DNA from: Lutjanus erythropterus
Taxonomy: Eukaryota; Chordata; Actinopteri; Lutjaniformes; Lutjanidae
Length of the DNA: 64,000 bases
Direction: 5' to 3'
NCBI GenBank assembly: GCA_020091685.1
Contig: CM034595.1
Coordinates: 12,638,525-12,702,524, forward strand
Shown here: positions 50,789 through 63,348 of the stretch, one piece after another
Layout: the number at the start of each line of letters is the position of its first letter
Position numbering within the stretch: the stretch's first letter is position 1
Translations under genes and position numbers: made by a program
Notes under the pieces: model-generated
Databases searched by the model: none
The model's input: only the letters and a program-made list of their open reading frames with translations
Told to the model about the DNA's origin: nothing

Positions 50789-50847
50789 GATAAAGGAAGT
50801 GCTTTCTTTGGCTCACGAACGCCTACATCACAGGATCAGAGATATGG
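50789..50847 (+). CDS. exon of downstream gene: short linker
   Basis: 59 bp, phase 0 to 2, acceptor gtgtcttgcag, donor gtatgc. Encodes DKGSAFFGSRTPTSQDQRYG (Gly completed by the next exon). Confidence 0.65.
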
Positions 50848-50944
50848 GTATGCTAATGTGCAAGATTTATTCATTCTTCTTAACACAGTGCCGCAATAAT
50901 AGGTAATTTGCGCCCTTGATTAACTGACAAATTCCAACATCTGT

Positions 50945-51270
50945 TAAAGTTAAAGGTAGACTATGCAGCCTTGTTTGTACCATTCAAATTTGGCCCTGGC
51001 TCAACAAGAAAGGGAAAGAGACAGGGTGAATTTGGAGAGCAATCATGTTAGCAAGAACAAAACAGTGAATCAGAGAGAGAAAATTATTTTATGATTTGTT
51101 TAATCATGCTAGATGGAGGCTACACAGCACTGCCCAGCAGACTGAAGCCCAGAGATGTCCCAAACAAAATGATGAGAAAATCAGAAAATACAGACAGAGA
51201 GCAATGTCTCGGCAAATACAGATACCATCACACACGTCTAGTGGGCCATGAGTGATTAAAGGCAGTGATT
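50945..51270. repeat. interspersed repeat family B, copy 1
   Basis: It shares segments with 60235-60950: GGCTACACAGCACTG versus GGCTACACACCACTG, GCTGAAGCCCAGA, and a left part around GGCCC..GCTCAACAA. Non-coding. It starts near GTTAAAGGTAGACTATGCAG. Confidence 0.55.
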
Positions 51271-51846
51271 CCCAGTGATTGACTGAAGTGTAGGCTGAAG
51301 CCCACTGGTGGGCCTTTAGAGGTCATTTTTAAATTTCAATTTTATAGGTTTGAATTTACCATTGCATATTGATGATTAACTAAAAAGTAATTGGAACTAA
51401 TAAAACAATGCCACGATGGGTTATTCCTCATTTATCTGATCCAGTTTAACAGGTGTTACACTGTATTTGCTGACCTGTAACATTAACACTGCAATGAATT
51501 TTATACCTTGTCACGGGGCAATAAGTCTCCCGAGTTGATCATAGTGGTGATTAAAGGTTTGGGTGGGCTACAGATGATTTTTGGGTGATTTGATGATTAA
51601 GCCTGGGACTGGCTGATTTAGAGGGATCTTGTTTATGTTGTATATGAGTCTATATAGTTTTTTTTAGGAAATGCATGGTATGCCTTGAAATACTCAACCT
51701 TAGAGAAATCCTAAACAAGGAGTTTCAGATCATGTGCAATAAAAGCGCTAATGGTAAATATTTGATACTTGAATTTAAATTTTAGTCTAGATTTTGTAAT
51801 CCAAGTAAGACCAGCGTGACTGAAAGTGGCCACCAACAGTCACCTA

Positions 51847-51847
51847 A

Positions 51848-51875
<28 letters not shown>
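51847..51875. repeat. (CA)n microsatellite
   Basis: About 14 AC units. Confidence 0.9.
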
Positions 51876-51878
<3 letters not shown>

Positions 51879-52519
51879 GTGACGACAGTTGGTCAATTGT
51901 ATCAGCTTTATAGACCGGTGAGTCTGCCTTTGCAGCAACACAAAGACACTGTGAAGACATTGTGAAGTGAGCATACAGTGTAAAACATCTAATTGAAACA
52001 TACTGAAACAAGAAGACAAAGGTTCCAGCCCAACAGATAGAGAGAGAGCAGATGCCTCCCTAATGAGATATTTTTCTAAGCCCCAGTTATATTATCCTTT
52101 GATAAGAATAATAACTTGTTTCACCTCTTCCTGCTGTAGTACAGGTCATGACTTTGGTATTTTGGCAATTCTGTGCTTCCCACCATCACAGACAGAGCTC
52201 ATACAAATGTCAAGTCACTGAAATAGAAATAACACTAAAGTAAGCATTTGCATCCAGAGTAGTACAGGTATTCCACAAATACACTGCATCACAATGAATG
52301 CAATGTCATTATATGATAACAGAACCAAGAAGTCGAGACAGAACAAAAATATCTCTACATAAACAAATGAATAATAAAGCAAGTATTCATATTTGTTTGG
52401 CTTGATTTAGATCATCCGTTTGATGCATGTGCACCATTTCTCTGATTATATGTTGAAGATATTTGTAAAATATAATCAGTATAACGTCTTATACTTTTTA
52501 TTTCTCCTCTCTGTTTCAG

Positions 52520-52631
52520 GAGGGACGATGAGAACTTGAGTCAATGGCAGTGTGAGTTCAGGGGTCAAATCAGAGCACTGAGACAGTGGCTGAAGAGCAT
52601 GGAGATGAGGCTGCCTCCTCTGGACCCCAGG
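52520..52631 (+). CDS. exon of downstream gene: start of a spectrin-like repeat (nesprin-like?)
   Basis: 112 bp, phase 2 to 0, acceptor ctctgtttcag, donor gttagt. Encodes RDDENLSQWQCEFRGQIRAL then RQWLKSMEMRLPPLDPR. The W...F...I..L..WL...E..L spacing is the first helix of a spectrin repeat. Ser-rich linkers with such repeats are typical of nesprins (SYNE family), which is my best guess, not a confirmed match. The other helices must be in later exons, which I could not find before 64000; the next intron would then exceed 11 kb. Confidence 0.65.
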
Positions 52632-55600
52632 GTTAGTTGGGATTACTGTCTGTCTGCCTTCTGTTGTCCCTCTACCTTTCACTCAATTTCTGCTTCTGTT
52701 TCAAGTTGCTGAATATTATCAGGCATTGGACACTTCAACATAAAAGAGTTAGAGGTTAGAAGAAATGTTTTTATTGTTTATTTTTGTTGGATTATCTTTA
52801 TTGCTCCTGGGGTTTTTACATGTTGTGCATCTTCCCAAACTTGTCCTCATGCAAAAAAAAAAAAAAAATACTACTTTCATGTGCCTGCCCTGTCACTCAC
52901 TCTACCTCATTGTGTGTCCAAATACTAGAGTTGTTCTGAAGGCTACAAAGACACTTGTGAGGCCCCGTGTTCTCATCACACTGAGGAACAATGCAACAAC
53001 ATTTTATTATCTTCAAGTGACGGGACTCCACAGCGGTGGCCCTGTACTAAAGCGGTGGTGCGTCAAACTGAATGTTATTGTCAGCATGCTAACACGTTCA
53101 CAGTGCCAGCATGCTGATGGTGAGCAGGTGTGATGTTTACTTTACCATTTTCACCATCTTAGTTTAGTGTGTTATCATGCTAACATTTGTAAATTTACAT
53201 TAAACACAAAGTACAACTGAAGCTGATGGGAATGTCAGGTTTTTTCATTATAAAAATAGTATAGGAAAAAGAAATCTTGAAATTTAAAAATGCACTCAAA
53301 CTGCAAATGTCAACCTTGTGATGGCAGTGTTATTTGAAAAGACAGGGGTTCACCAAATTTCAAAATATCCCAAATTTCACAGCAAGTCATATGATAGTTG
53401 TCAGGATATTCTTGTCTGGACCAAAATGGTGGGCCAACTAACAGACAGTCATACACCACCATCACTAGACCTGCTTCATGATCAAAACAAACAAAAGTAA
53501 TTACAGGATGCTTTCCCATGAAGCATCTTGTGATTATTCAATCTTATAGCATTACCTGCTGCTACTACTTTTCCTATCAGTACAGACTGATGTTAATTCA
53601 ACAACAACAGTAAAACTGGCACCTATAAACAACATCTGAGAAAATTTTGGTAGGAGAGCAAAGACAAACAACAAAGATGAGAAAAATGAACCAATGAGTC
53701 ATGCTGGTTGGTATAGTAACTAACACTTAAGTTAATTAAGAGCAATATGAGAAAGAAGAGAGAGAGGTTTTTCAGACTGAGGTTTGAGGTGGTCCTCCTC
53801 CACTCCTGCAGGGACACTTCTTTAGGCCACAGGGGGACAGACTGGCTAGGGGGGGATCAGGCTCCATTGTGCCTGGCCTGGACAGCCAGGCTAGAGAAGT
53901 GCTTGGCATTGGAGGCCCTCTGCACACATGAGCGCACACACTGAAAAGACGTTAGACTCAGATGGGAGGAAGAGGCAAGGGGGCAGAAAAAAGAAAAACA
54001 GGATCTTTATGGTAAGAGCACTCTGATCTGACTATTGAGGCATTTATTGAACACCAACTGTAGATTTTGTGTCATACAACCATTTATACCAATATTTGTA
54101 CAACAATTTTTTTGGTCAAGGCTGTAGCCAAGAATTCTCCTGTTATAAGGTACAAAGCAGATTTATTTGTCATTAAGAAACACGTGAATATATAATTATA
54201 TATATATAATTATATACAGTACAATAGTTGCATAAATAAAACAAAACTATTTTGCAATATCAAAGTGCTCTCACAGCCTAAGGGAAGAAGCTGCTCTGCA
54301 GTCTGGTGGTATGGCCATAGATACTTCTATATCTCTTGATACATACTGTAAGCAGCAGGTTTGCTAACAAGCTAACCTGAGCACTAGCATTGCTTATGTC
54401 AGCTACCTTTTCTCCCATTGTCTAAATTGGTCATAGAACCTGTTGTGTCAGGTTCCTCCCATCAGGTCTGACTCAACCAATCAGATTATGTCTATCGCCA
54501 AAGCAGCTCTGCCTGTGAGAAATGTTTGCATCACCAAAGCTTGGATTTTGCTGACTGAATATTTAAATTACAACGGAGCAATCACACATTAATATTATGT
54601 CTTAAATTATGTGCATTGGTGCTGAAAGAATGAATTCAGCCTTTAGATAAGAAACATTTTCATTGAGCTTAATCTATTGTGCAGCACCAACTGAAAGCCA
54701 TTCTAACACAAAACATTAACATGATACAGCTTCAAGATGGTGAGGTAATCATTTATTTGATTATCCTTGGTGAAGGGTAACTGCAACATTTTCAATGAGC
54801 TGTGAATCAGTTACACAAAAGGGTCGAGAGTGCTTGATGTTTTTATTGTTATAGTAAAAATCGGTTTTGGTTGATTTAGTTATATGGTCCATTGAAGTAA
54901 ATGTGTTCCATTGTCCTGGCTGAATGTTTGAGACATTAATTGATTGTGTGCTTAAAAGTGCCAAGGGAGAAAATACGATCTGTGTCTGAACCCGTATGAC
55001 CTTTGAAGAAACTCATTGATTACCATCTCAGGGAAAACATTCTTCTACAGAAGACGTTCTTCTTGTTTAAATATTCTTTTTCCACATAACATTTTGTTTC
55101 CGTTTCCCCGGGGACTGACGTGCAAGATGCACAGGCATGTCTTATCAAATCGTGAAAGCTTGAACGCTTTGGAGAGCTTTAGCCTGACCCCCAACGAGAG
55201 TGTGTGAAATAAGGGGGTGTCTTTTTTATCTCTACCATGCCTTTATCATACTGCATCCGACCTCAGACCTTTGTCATGGTAATGCTGTTAGTCTGCTGCA
55301 CTGCTGGTTTCAGTCTGGGCCTGAGGGACTCGTTAGTTAGCAGCATGAATGAGGACATCCCTCAGCAGCCCCCCATATACAGACCCTCCTACAATACACA
55401 GGAGAGAGACACACACCTGCTCCTTAACACAAGGCATGCACTGGCACATCTTAAGCTGTTTTTCCCATGAACACTGAGATGTATATGAGCCTCAAATTGG
55501 AGGTTGTCAAGCATGAATATAATAAGCATTACCATTCAGATTGTTATACCTTATGTACCAGGAGAGTTTGAACATGACAAGATTATTAATAGATCAAGAA

Positions 55601-57500
55601 GTCTAAGAACAAACCATCAGTTCAGTAAATGTGAATGTTTAATTTGCTACAAAATTTTGAAAGTAGCTTTCAAACTTTAAAATACAGTACATAAGAAAAG
55701 GCCTGGATGATAACAATAAATAACATTTTCTATCTCTGTTTACTGAATTTGATATCACAGTAGGGATTCCACAGGGTCCATTAAGTAGCTGCTCTGGAGC
55801 TTTCGATTGCATCACACTTCCACCTCCTCAGCAGATGGAGTTGCCCAGATGTCCTGGAAATGTAGTTGTTCAAAATTCCAGTCTTCTGAGTACTTAAAGG
55901 ATTTATTCAAAAAGAGCTTTACTTAAAGAGTATTGTGTGACATGATCAAAAGCTCAAAAACAGCTGCTGAATGAACCTTGTGATAAAAAATGTTTCGTCA
56001 ACTGCTGTTTCCCTGGCCAAACAACTTTCAAGCTCATGTTTTCATTTGCTCTGGTAGATCCGTCTGGCTCCCCTTGCAGTCAGGCAGAATTCCACCTGCC
56101 TGATCAGCCCTATTTAATATAGGGTGGGTTCTATATCATGATTGACAGAGGAGCATCGCCAGTCCAGATTTGAAGAATCACCTATTGCTGTTCTGATTGG
56201 TTGTAGGTCTATCCAATTGCGTCCAGCAGGTATGTAATGCCTCAGATCAAACTGTAAAAGGCAGTGTTGATATGGACCAAGATTATGTTACTGCATGGCC
56301 TATTTCTTGCCTAAAATGTTTTCAGAAACATATTATAGCTTACTCTTTAGCTGTAATAAGAGAAAACCTGTAACCATTTTATGGCCTGGTTGGAAACAGA
56401 CCAAGCACAGCTATGTCACATGTTTCATCGCTCTGATTGGTTGCAGGTCACCTTACAGTCATGATGTTTATATGCACAAAATAAAAAAAAAAAATTAATA
56501 TTCCTAACAAGCTGTTTACAGGACTGATTAAAATTAATATACTGCTAATATTCTGGTTTACACACAACACTGTATACTCAGTTCATGGAAAAGTGTAACT
56601 TTGAGCTTGAGCCATTTTGCTTCTTTGCGTCAAAATAGACACTGCGATGTGTGAGCATAAACAAAAATCTGTTTATATGACAGGCAAGAGGCCATGTGTC
56701 ACAAACTGGTAAAACCCTCATGTGAAAGGCATATTCCAAATGTGCTGTATAGAAGTCCAAAGAATGCTCTTAAATCCTGAATAATATTGGCATACATGTA
56801 TTAATTGGAAAATACTACATTCAGACTATTCAGACAGAATATCCTGTTGACATGATACATATTAAATTTATTTATTTTTGAATATTAGTGGAAAATTTGT
56901 ATGCATGTAAATGTAGTCAGTAGTGATGAAAATGAAATCCTTACACATCTGAGTAATAGTGACACTAATCTTTTGAAAGGAATTTTGACTTCTATTTACA
57001 CTGTGTCTAAATTTCATGTCAGTGACAAGTCAAAACGACATCTCTTCACTTTGACAGTCAGGTTGAGGTCAAAAGTTCTTCTTTCAGCTTCCCCTGCCCC
57101 CCCGCTGAGGAGGCTCTTCTGCATAAAGGCTCTCTGTGTCTTAAAGGTCTCTGGTTTCCCTGGGCCTGTGGCAGATGCTGCATCCCAAATAAGCCCTGTA
57201 CACACAACTTACCAACAGGGCCAGGAAGAGGGGTGAGAGATCACAGCTTATTATCCTCTCCTGTCTGTTTCTGACAGACTGCAAACAGCATCCCTGCTCT
57301 CTGATGCTGTCATAACCTTTAGGAAAAAAGGGGGGGCTGTTTTCATTGCTGTGAACCACCTACAAGACAGATGAATAATGGAGGATGCTTGGATGGCAGG
57401 GATGTAAACATGCTTGTTCTGCTTACTCAAGTTGAGATTAAATGTTACATCCGACTGTTTATCTCTCGCTCGGCGTGTCAAATTGATTTTCATCTTATAG
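52632..57500. other. non-coding stretch downstream of the spectrin-repeat exon
   Basis: No convincing exon. It includes a dispersed fish repeat (about 53030-53450), a repeat-like fragment with GGGAAGAAGCTGCTCTGCAG near 54284, AT dinucleotide runs near 54190-54225, and a 77-codon ORF at 55237-55470 that I do not accept as a gene. Confidence 0.5.
53030..53450 (+). repeat. dispersed fish repeat with ATGCTAAC / CACCATCTTAGTTTAG motifs (family C)
   Basis: Contains TTCACCATCTTAGTTTAGTG, GCTGATGGGAATGTC and GGACCAAAATGGTGGGCC in the order typical of a repeat very common in percomorph introns. Pieces of the same family appear on the minus strand around 60120-61080. Recognition is from memory. Confidence 0.55.
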
Positions 57501-58210
57501 CTCTTTAGGTAATCTCTCCCATAGGAGATTTTTTATTCACACACTTTATCAGGGTTAATAGCAATGTGGGGCCCCTTCCTTTATTGCCCGTCCTTCCTGT
57601 ACTCAATGGAGGATGTGGACTTATGGCTGTAAATCCCCTCTCTCTTGGAGCAGTTGGATCAAACGCAGAGCTGATGATGAAGTTGAACTCCTCTGTCCCA
57701 GAGCTGCTAAATCCTCGTCTCAGCCACGACTGTGATTTCCAGGATCCAGGCAGCCCAGCAAGGCCCGGGCAACCCAGTAGGGAAGCCCATCAGCCTTTCA
57801 TCCACTTTTCTTGGAAGCAACCTCTTTTGGTGATAAATGACAGTGTGGATGCTGAATGGTGCTTCTGGTTTGACCCTGAAAAGGGACCCCCTCTTTTTTT
57901 CATCACTCATGAAGAGGGCTAATTACCATGTTCTGTAGAGGGGCCATTGAGGTCTTATTTAATTTGAAGGCAGCGGAGAGGTTCAGATAGGAGAGGAGGG
58001 GGAAAACAAGCCCGTAAAATTAATCTTTTTTTCCTCTGGTCCTTTGGCACATGGGATCTGTGATCAAATTTAGGCCCCCACTGGACACTAATTTGGAATC
58101 GCATTAATTTGGAAACTCACTTTACTCTATCCCAGCAATGTCCACTCCATTATCACATGCATTTTGGGAGGATAATGAGAGCTTCTGACAATGGACAGAT
58201 GATTTTTTTT
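57500..58210. promoter_or_regulatory. possible conserved non-coding element
   Basis: A low-repeat block of balanced composition within AT-rich surroundings, with TAAT cores (GCTAATTACC, GCATTAATTTGG). A frame at 57566-57922 is open on the + strand but lacks splice-site support and family resemblance. Conservation is inferred from texture only. Confidence 0.2.
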
Positions 58211-58229
58211 TTCTTTCAGTAGCAGCATG

Positions 58230-58988
58230 CACTGTAAAAAAATTGTGAAATAAGTAGAAAAGGTAAAGCTGCCAGCTGCAAACCCTTTTTGACTTTACTC
58301 AGCTAAATTTGTAGTGACAACTTAGATTGGAGAATTCACTCTAAGTTTGTCAAACTTAACATTACTGTCCAGACCTACCCATGTATTTAAGTTCAGTGAA
58401 AGTGCTATCTTAAATTTGCTAAACTTTACATTGTAATTCAGATATACTTATGTACTTAAGTTCAGTCAACATGCTGTTTTAAGTTTTATAAACACAATAT
58501 TAACCCACTATTAAGATCTATCTATGTGCTTAAGTTCAGATGTGAATAGCAATGTCAAGTGTGACAAACTTAAACTAGCATTTTCAGCAAACTTAAAGGT
58601 AAATTATGCAAGACTCATACAAAAATAATCCCCCTCAATCAAGTGTGGTGGTGCCTGCATCCAAAGACCCTGTCTACAGGCCGTACCTTCTTATTTTTAC
58701 ATTATTTTGCTGTGCTTAAGAGACTTTAACAACCCAAAACGTCAGTACTTGACATCCTTGAAATGAGTCTGCACAATTAATTATCTCTCTAGTGCACTTA
58801 CAAAAAGAATCTGAACAAATCCTACCTATTCTATCTTTAAGTACGTGAGTAGATCTGAATAGTAATGTTATGTTTGACAAACTTAAGACAGCACTTTAAG
58901 TGAAGTTCTTAAGGTAAGTTGACACAACAAATTGCCCCTCAGTTGAGTAAAGTCAAGTTTTTTTTTGTTTTTTTTTGTTTTTACAGTG
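58230..58988. mobile_element. MITE-like element with CACTGTAAAAA termini and internal degenerate repeats
   Basis: Left end CACTGTAAAAA and right end TTTTTACAGTG are exact 11-bp inverted repeats, 759 bp apart. The interior repeats a TTAAGTTCAGT..AAACTTAA..CAGATCTA unit several times with heavy divergence. No clear target duplication. Confidence 0.6.
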
Positions 58989-60119
58989 TATTACATCTCA
59001 ACATAGCTCAGTAGCCAGTTGCTCTTCATCCACATCAGCTCTCATCTTCCTTTAAGAACTGTGTGCAGTCTCTGTGTGCACCAACTGTGAAATGGAGAGG
59101 AGAGAATTTTGGCAAAATCATTTAATTAGTACAGAGGGGGCTGCAGGATGCTGAAAGCTGGGATCAGGTGTCATGGTTTTACAACAATGTCTTCCTGGCA
59201 AACTGGTGCCTCATCACTGCCAGCTCCTTTCACATAAAGAAAGGGGGGACGGGGAATGTGGGCCTTACTTGCTCATTAAACAGCTAAAGACATTAGCTCT
59301 CTGAGTGACCCAAAGAAACAGCTATCTTTGAGTTTGTGGATTTGTTTTACGGCTAAACTGTCTCTGGCTCTGTATTGTCAGCTAAAGGTGTTCATAATAT
59401 ATGATAGCCTGTTTTTTGTACGACAGTACACTGTGAGGTACGGGGTGTGTTTCGTGGGAGAGCGGGAACTCTAACATCAGCACTGGAGTACTTAGGGGTT
59501 AAATAACTTGACCCTACGGGGGTCATTCTATTCAATTCAGTCTCGCTCTCGTCGGCCACAGTGGCAGGCATTTTCACTTTTCTTTTTTTCTCCGCTTTTG
59601 TTTTTCATCACCATTTGCATAAGTTGGGGCTAGAAGAGTGTGGGGGGTCAGAAATGGGACAGTACTGTAGTGAAAACCTGAAGTAGCTTCAAAGCAGATT
59701 TAACAGCCTATTTTTACCACCACCAGCATCTTTAGTGCTCATTCACTGAGGTTTATAACACTACTGAATGAATAGCTATGCAGATAATGTAACAAATGAT
59801 AGACTGTTTTAGAAGACTAGAAGTGCAATAGGAAATATTTTCATCCAAGATTATAGTCTTGTTATCAGTCGCAAAGTAGGGTTTTATTAATCAGGCACTG
59901 TCTGAGACTACTGTCAGAAAATCCCAGTTATAATTACTCAGACTTAACTTTCACTATTGGCAGCTGATCCTCATCACAACAGTCTCAGAAAGTTAAATAT
60001 AACATTATGTGATTTTTTTTTTTTTTTTTAGCAAAGATAGCAGCATGGGTCAAGGGATGGCGATGATGGTCTGTCAGTCTGAAAAATCAAAACAGTGGGC
60101 AGTCCTGTACAGATATTTA
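58989..60119. other. non-coding stretch
   Basis: No supported gene. A poly-T tract lies near 60011-60030. The minus-strand ORF at 59392-59577 is not supported. Confidence 0.5.
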
Positions 60120-61080
60120 TGCTCTCCAGAGTACGAATCCTAATGACATTTACTCTAGGCCACCATAAGGTTTACATCGTTGGTTTTGATTGAAATATTT
60201 TGACAACTATTGAGAGGATTTACTGCAGGTATTTGAAGGTATAATATACAACATTGTTAATGCACCAGTCACAGTTGGCCCCTCCTCCCCAGCTCAACAA
60301 ACGAGAGAGGCAGGGCGACATAGGAAAGGAATTAAGAGACTAAGTGCAGTTAGCGAGGACAAAGCAGTGGATACAATGTTATTTTCTGTTTCACAGCAGT
60401 TGCAGTCTAAAGCAGAAATAAAGATGCCCAGACCTCTGCAAAACAACAGATTTAGTACAGCTGACACTATCCTTAGTCTGCTCTGTTGCGTACGTTTGTA
60501 TATCTCTGGTTTTGACCCACCATGCCTTTCCCATCCAGGGAAAAAATACCATTGCCTGGCAGGAGAAACTCTTTGTGGTGCGCTGCTTACAAGACCCACA
60601 CTTTCTTTTCTTCTTGTCTTAGGACTAAGGAATTGACAGAGTTAGGTTCGGGCCAAAAAATGGAGACATTTGTGTTCACACATACTGTTGCTCTGTCGTC
60701 AGTTTCTATATAATCGCAGAGTTGCAGTGCGAGTGTGAAAGGGGTTTATGGTTTTGTAGTATCCCAACCCCATAACCTGTGCACTGTATTGGCTGGGGGC
60801 TACACACCACTGTCAAACAGGCTGAAGCCCAGAAACGCCCCAAGAAGAGCAATAAAATAAAAAAAAATATATAGGCAGGTGGCAGGATCTGTGCAGTTAC
60901 AGCCACCACCACACAGGAAGCACTTCAGTGACCTCAGCCAAATTTGGTGTCACTTTTAATTTGCCCAGTACCTTGGTTTAACAGTACCTGCAAAACTAAT
61001 AGCATTCCCATCAGCTAAATGGCAGATGTTAGCATGCTATCTAAAGGCTAAAGTAAGATGGTGAACATGTCATTTATCAC
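60120..61080 (-). repeat. family C repeat (minus strand) interrupted by family B
   Basis: The left part (about 60140-60225, with GAAATATTTTGACAACTATTG) and right part (about 60940-61080, with CCTGCAAAACTAATAGCATT and AAGATGGTGAACATG) read as one family C copy on the minus strand. Family B (about 60235-60950) sits between them. Confidence 0.5.
60235..60950. repeat. interspersed repeat family B, copy 2
   Basis: It resembles 50945-51270 at both ends: left GGCCC..AGCTCAACAAACGAG and right GGGCTACACACCACTG..GGCTGAAGCCCAGAAA. It is about twice as long, so it carries an internal segment the first copy lacks. Confidence 0.5.
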
Positions 61081-62599
61081 CTGCTAAAGACAAAGGGCCA
61101 CTGGCATGGCTTTAAACTCTTCGCCTTGTTTAGTGACTCATCCTTCAAAATTTTACTCATGCTTTGATATAATATGACAGTGAAATGACACAACATTTAT
61201 CTTGGGATGTGTTTAATTCTGAACGACACACCCGGCTGCATGAGGCTCCTGCAGAACATATTTAACTCAAGTTTCGGTTAATGGAGTTACATCATGATCC
61301 TCTGGCCCAAAGTGAATAAATCAGGACTCGGCACACATCTCATGCCGAATAAACCATGTTTGCATTGACATGTTCAAATACATTTTCACTCACATGTAAT
61401 GAAGAAAGCACTTTACACTGAAGCGAGTGGTATTGATATTTTATGAAGTGATATATGTACTTGCACAGGGGAATGCATGCAGACAATCACAGGAAGATTC
61501 TTTCCTAGTCATATATGATGTTATTTAAAGCTGCACACAATGAGATATTATACAGGCAAATTATATACAGTATATTATGTAAAAAATAGTGTAGCATAAA
61601 AGTGTTTATTGAAAAGGTCAATAAGGTTTGTCCTCCTTCAGATGTGTTCTCCTTTAACTCAAATGAGTGACCTTGTGGATTAAGGAGGAGGCTGAGTGGC
61701 GGATATCTGCATGCATGTGCGTGTGTCCACATTCCCTGGCGAGACAAAGTGAGAAGGAGTGTGTGGGTGTGTGTACTGTACATGCATGCATGGATTTGGT
61801 GGATCAGTCAATTGGTTGATTATTTGGTTGGCTGGAGAAAGACAGGCAGAAAGGAATAAAGAGGGCAGGATTTGGGGCGTGAACGCCCTTTTTGAGACGG
61901 TCACCTGTATGCACTCTTCTGTTGCACCTGCACATGATGTAATTTCCAGAAAGATACTGTATTTCTGGTGTAGTGAAAGCAGTGTTACTCTCATAGCTTG
62001 TATCTAAATTAACACCTGGACAGAAAAAGTTCACATGATTTAGTTCAAACATCAAAAAAATGTGAGTGAATGTTGCTGTAATAGTGTTTGCATACAGTTC
62101 ACTTGCTGTTCTGCATTTCCAAGGCAAATATTGTGACTTATTGAAATGGGGAATGATAGAATTTCACCATAGGGGTCCTTCCTTTGCTTTCCCATGCCAA
62201 AAGCACAGAAAAGACTCTGTATTATCTTCCCATTGCTCTCTATTTGTGTTTTCTTCCAGCCTCTTTGTTTATGGGCCGGGGTTGCAATGGCTGGAAGTGA
62301 GTTGAAAAGTAATCTGAGATGTTTTACAGTAATTAGTCGTCTTTGTTGCTGCTGTGGAGACTGCTGCACTGACTCTGAATGGGGAAAGGGGGGACTTGCA
62401 AGGGGGTTGGGGTGAATGTGTGAGTGGGTGGGTTAGCAGGGTGGGTGTGGGTCCCTTCTTTTGTAGCATGCACTTCTCTCCTTCGCCATCGAGAGAGTGG
62501 AATGGGCAGAGGCAGCTGTCACTTAACATGTGAATGTTCCAAGGGCGGCCCAGGGGTCTTTAGAAAACTCTCCCTTTTTTTGCCCCCCCACCCACCCAT
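61081..62599. other. non-coding stretch
   Basis: GT/CATG-rich patches near 61710-61800 and mixed sequence otherwise. No exon or RNA gene recognised. Confidence 0.45.
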
Positions 62600-63348
62600 C
62601 CCCATTTTTCAAGCAGAAGCAGCATGGAGTTTTCTGAGCCACAGTCAGAGCCAGAGGAGGGGCTTTGTTGGATGAGAAGGGGGAGAGAGTGAGAGAAAAA
62701 AGCCTGGTGGAAGGTAAAGGGGGCACTTTGCCGCCTAGCTGCCTGGTACAGGAGCAACCTGAGCAGCAGGGAGAATGCCGCCGCCTTGTCGTTACACGGA
62801 GCTGGCACAATCTGACCTCCATGTGAAAACTGCTCTTGGCCGGGAACTGTGGGAGTTCAACTGAGCCGTTGGAATACATTGTCTCCATCTGGGCGCACTA
62901 TCCCATCGGCGGCGTTAACAAGGAAGGAATTCCTCTATCACAGCTCCCACAACAAAGAAGAAAGGGAGAGGAGCAGAGCTGGTGGGAGGAGAAGTGAAGT
63001 GAGGGGAGGGGAGGGGTGCACCGAGAGGGGAGAGGAGGACATTGTTTGCCTGTGACTGTGGGCAACGGAAAAGCATGAGTTATCAGGGCATGTGTGAGTG
63101 TGTTTAGAAAGTGTGTTTGTATGTGGGCATGTGTGAATGAGTGGACTTGATTGAGTGTATGCATGTGTGTGTGTGTGTGTGTGTGTGAGGAGCCTTCAGT
63201 TTGGGATGTTAGGGGCTGGGAGGCCGTTCAAAGGATGCTCAAACAAAGCTGGATTTTTTGTTCCCCCCCTTTCTCTCCCTTTTTGAATGGTGATTGAGGA
63301 CCGGCTGGATTCCTTTACTCATGCTGTTTGGCTCAACTGTGCTTCAGG
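62600..63348 (+). promoter_or_regulatory. candidate promoter and first exon (5' UTR) of a gene or isoform continuing past the window
   Basis: A G/GA-rich stretch (GGGGAGGGGAGGGG near 63003, CCGCCGCCTTGTCG near 62777, CATCGGCGGCG near 62905) unlike its AT-rich neighbours. It ends in a strong donor, CAGG|gtaagt, at 63348/63349. Short ATG frames occur: MPPPCRYTELAQ from 62775 (28 codons, then TGA) and MLFGSTVLQ from 63321, which runs into the donor in phase 1. It could be an internal promoter of the spectrin-repeat gene or an unrelated gene start. Confidence 0.3.
63165..63188. repeat. (GT)n microsatellite
   Basis: About 12 GT units within a wider GTGTG-rich patch. Confidence 0.85.

Noticed and set aside
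55237-55470. 77-codon ORF with a hydrophobic N-terminal stretch resembling a signal peptide
   Set aside because: No splice sites, promoter, poly(A) signal or recognisable family; length is within chance for this region.
57566-57922. 118-codon + strand ORF
   Set aside because: No splice-site context and no domain; shadow ORFs in both directions suggest composition. Kept only as a possible non-coding element.
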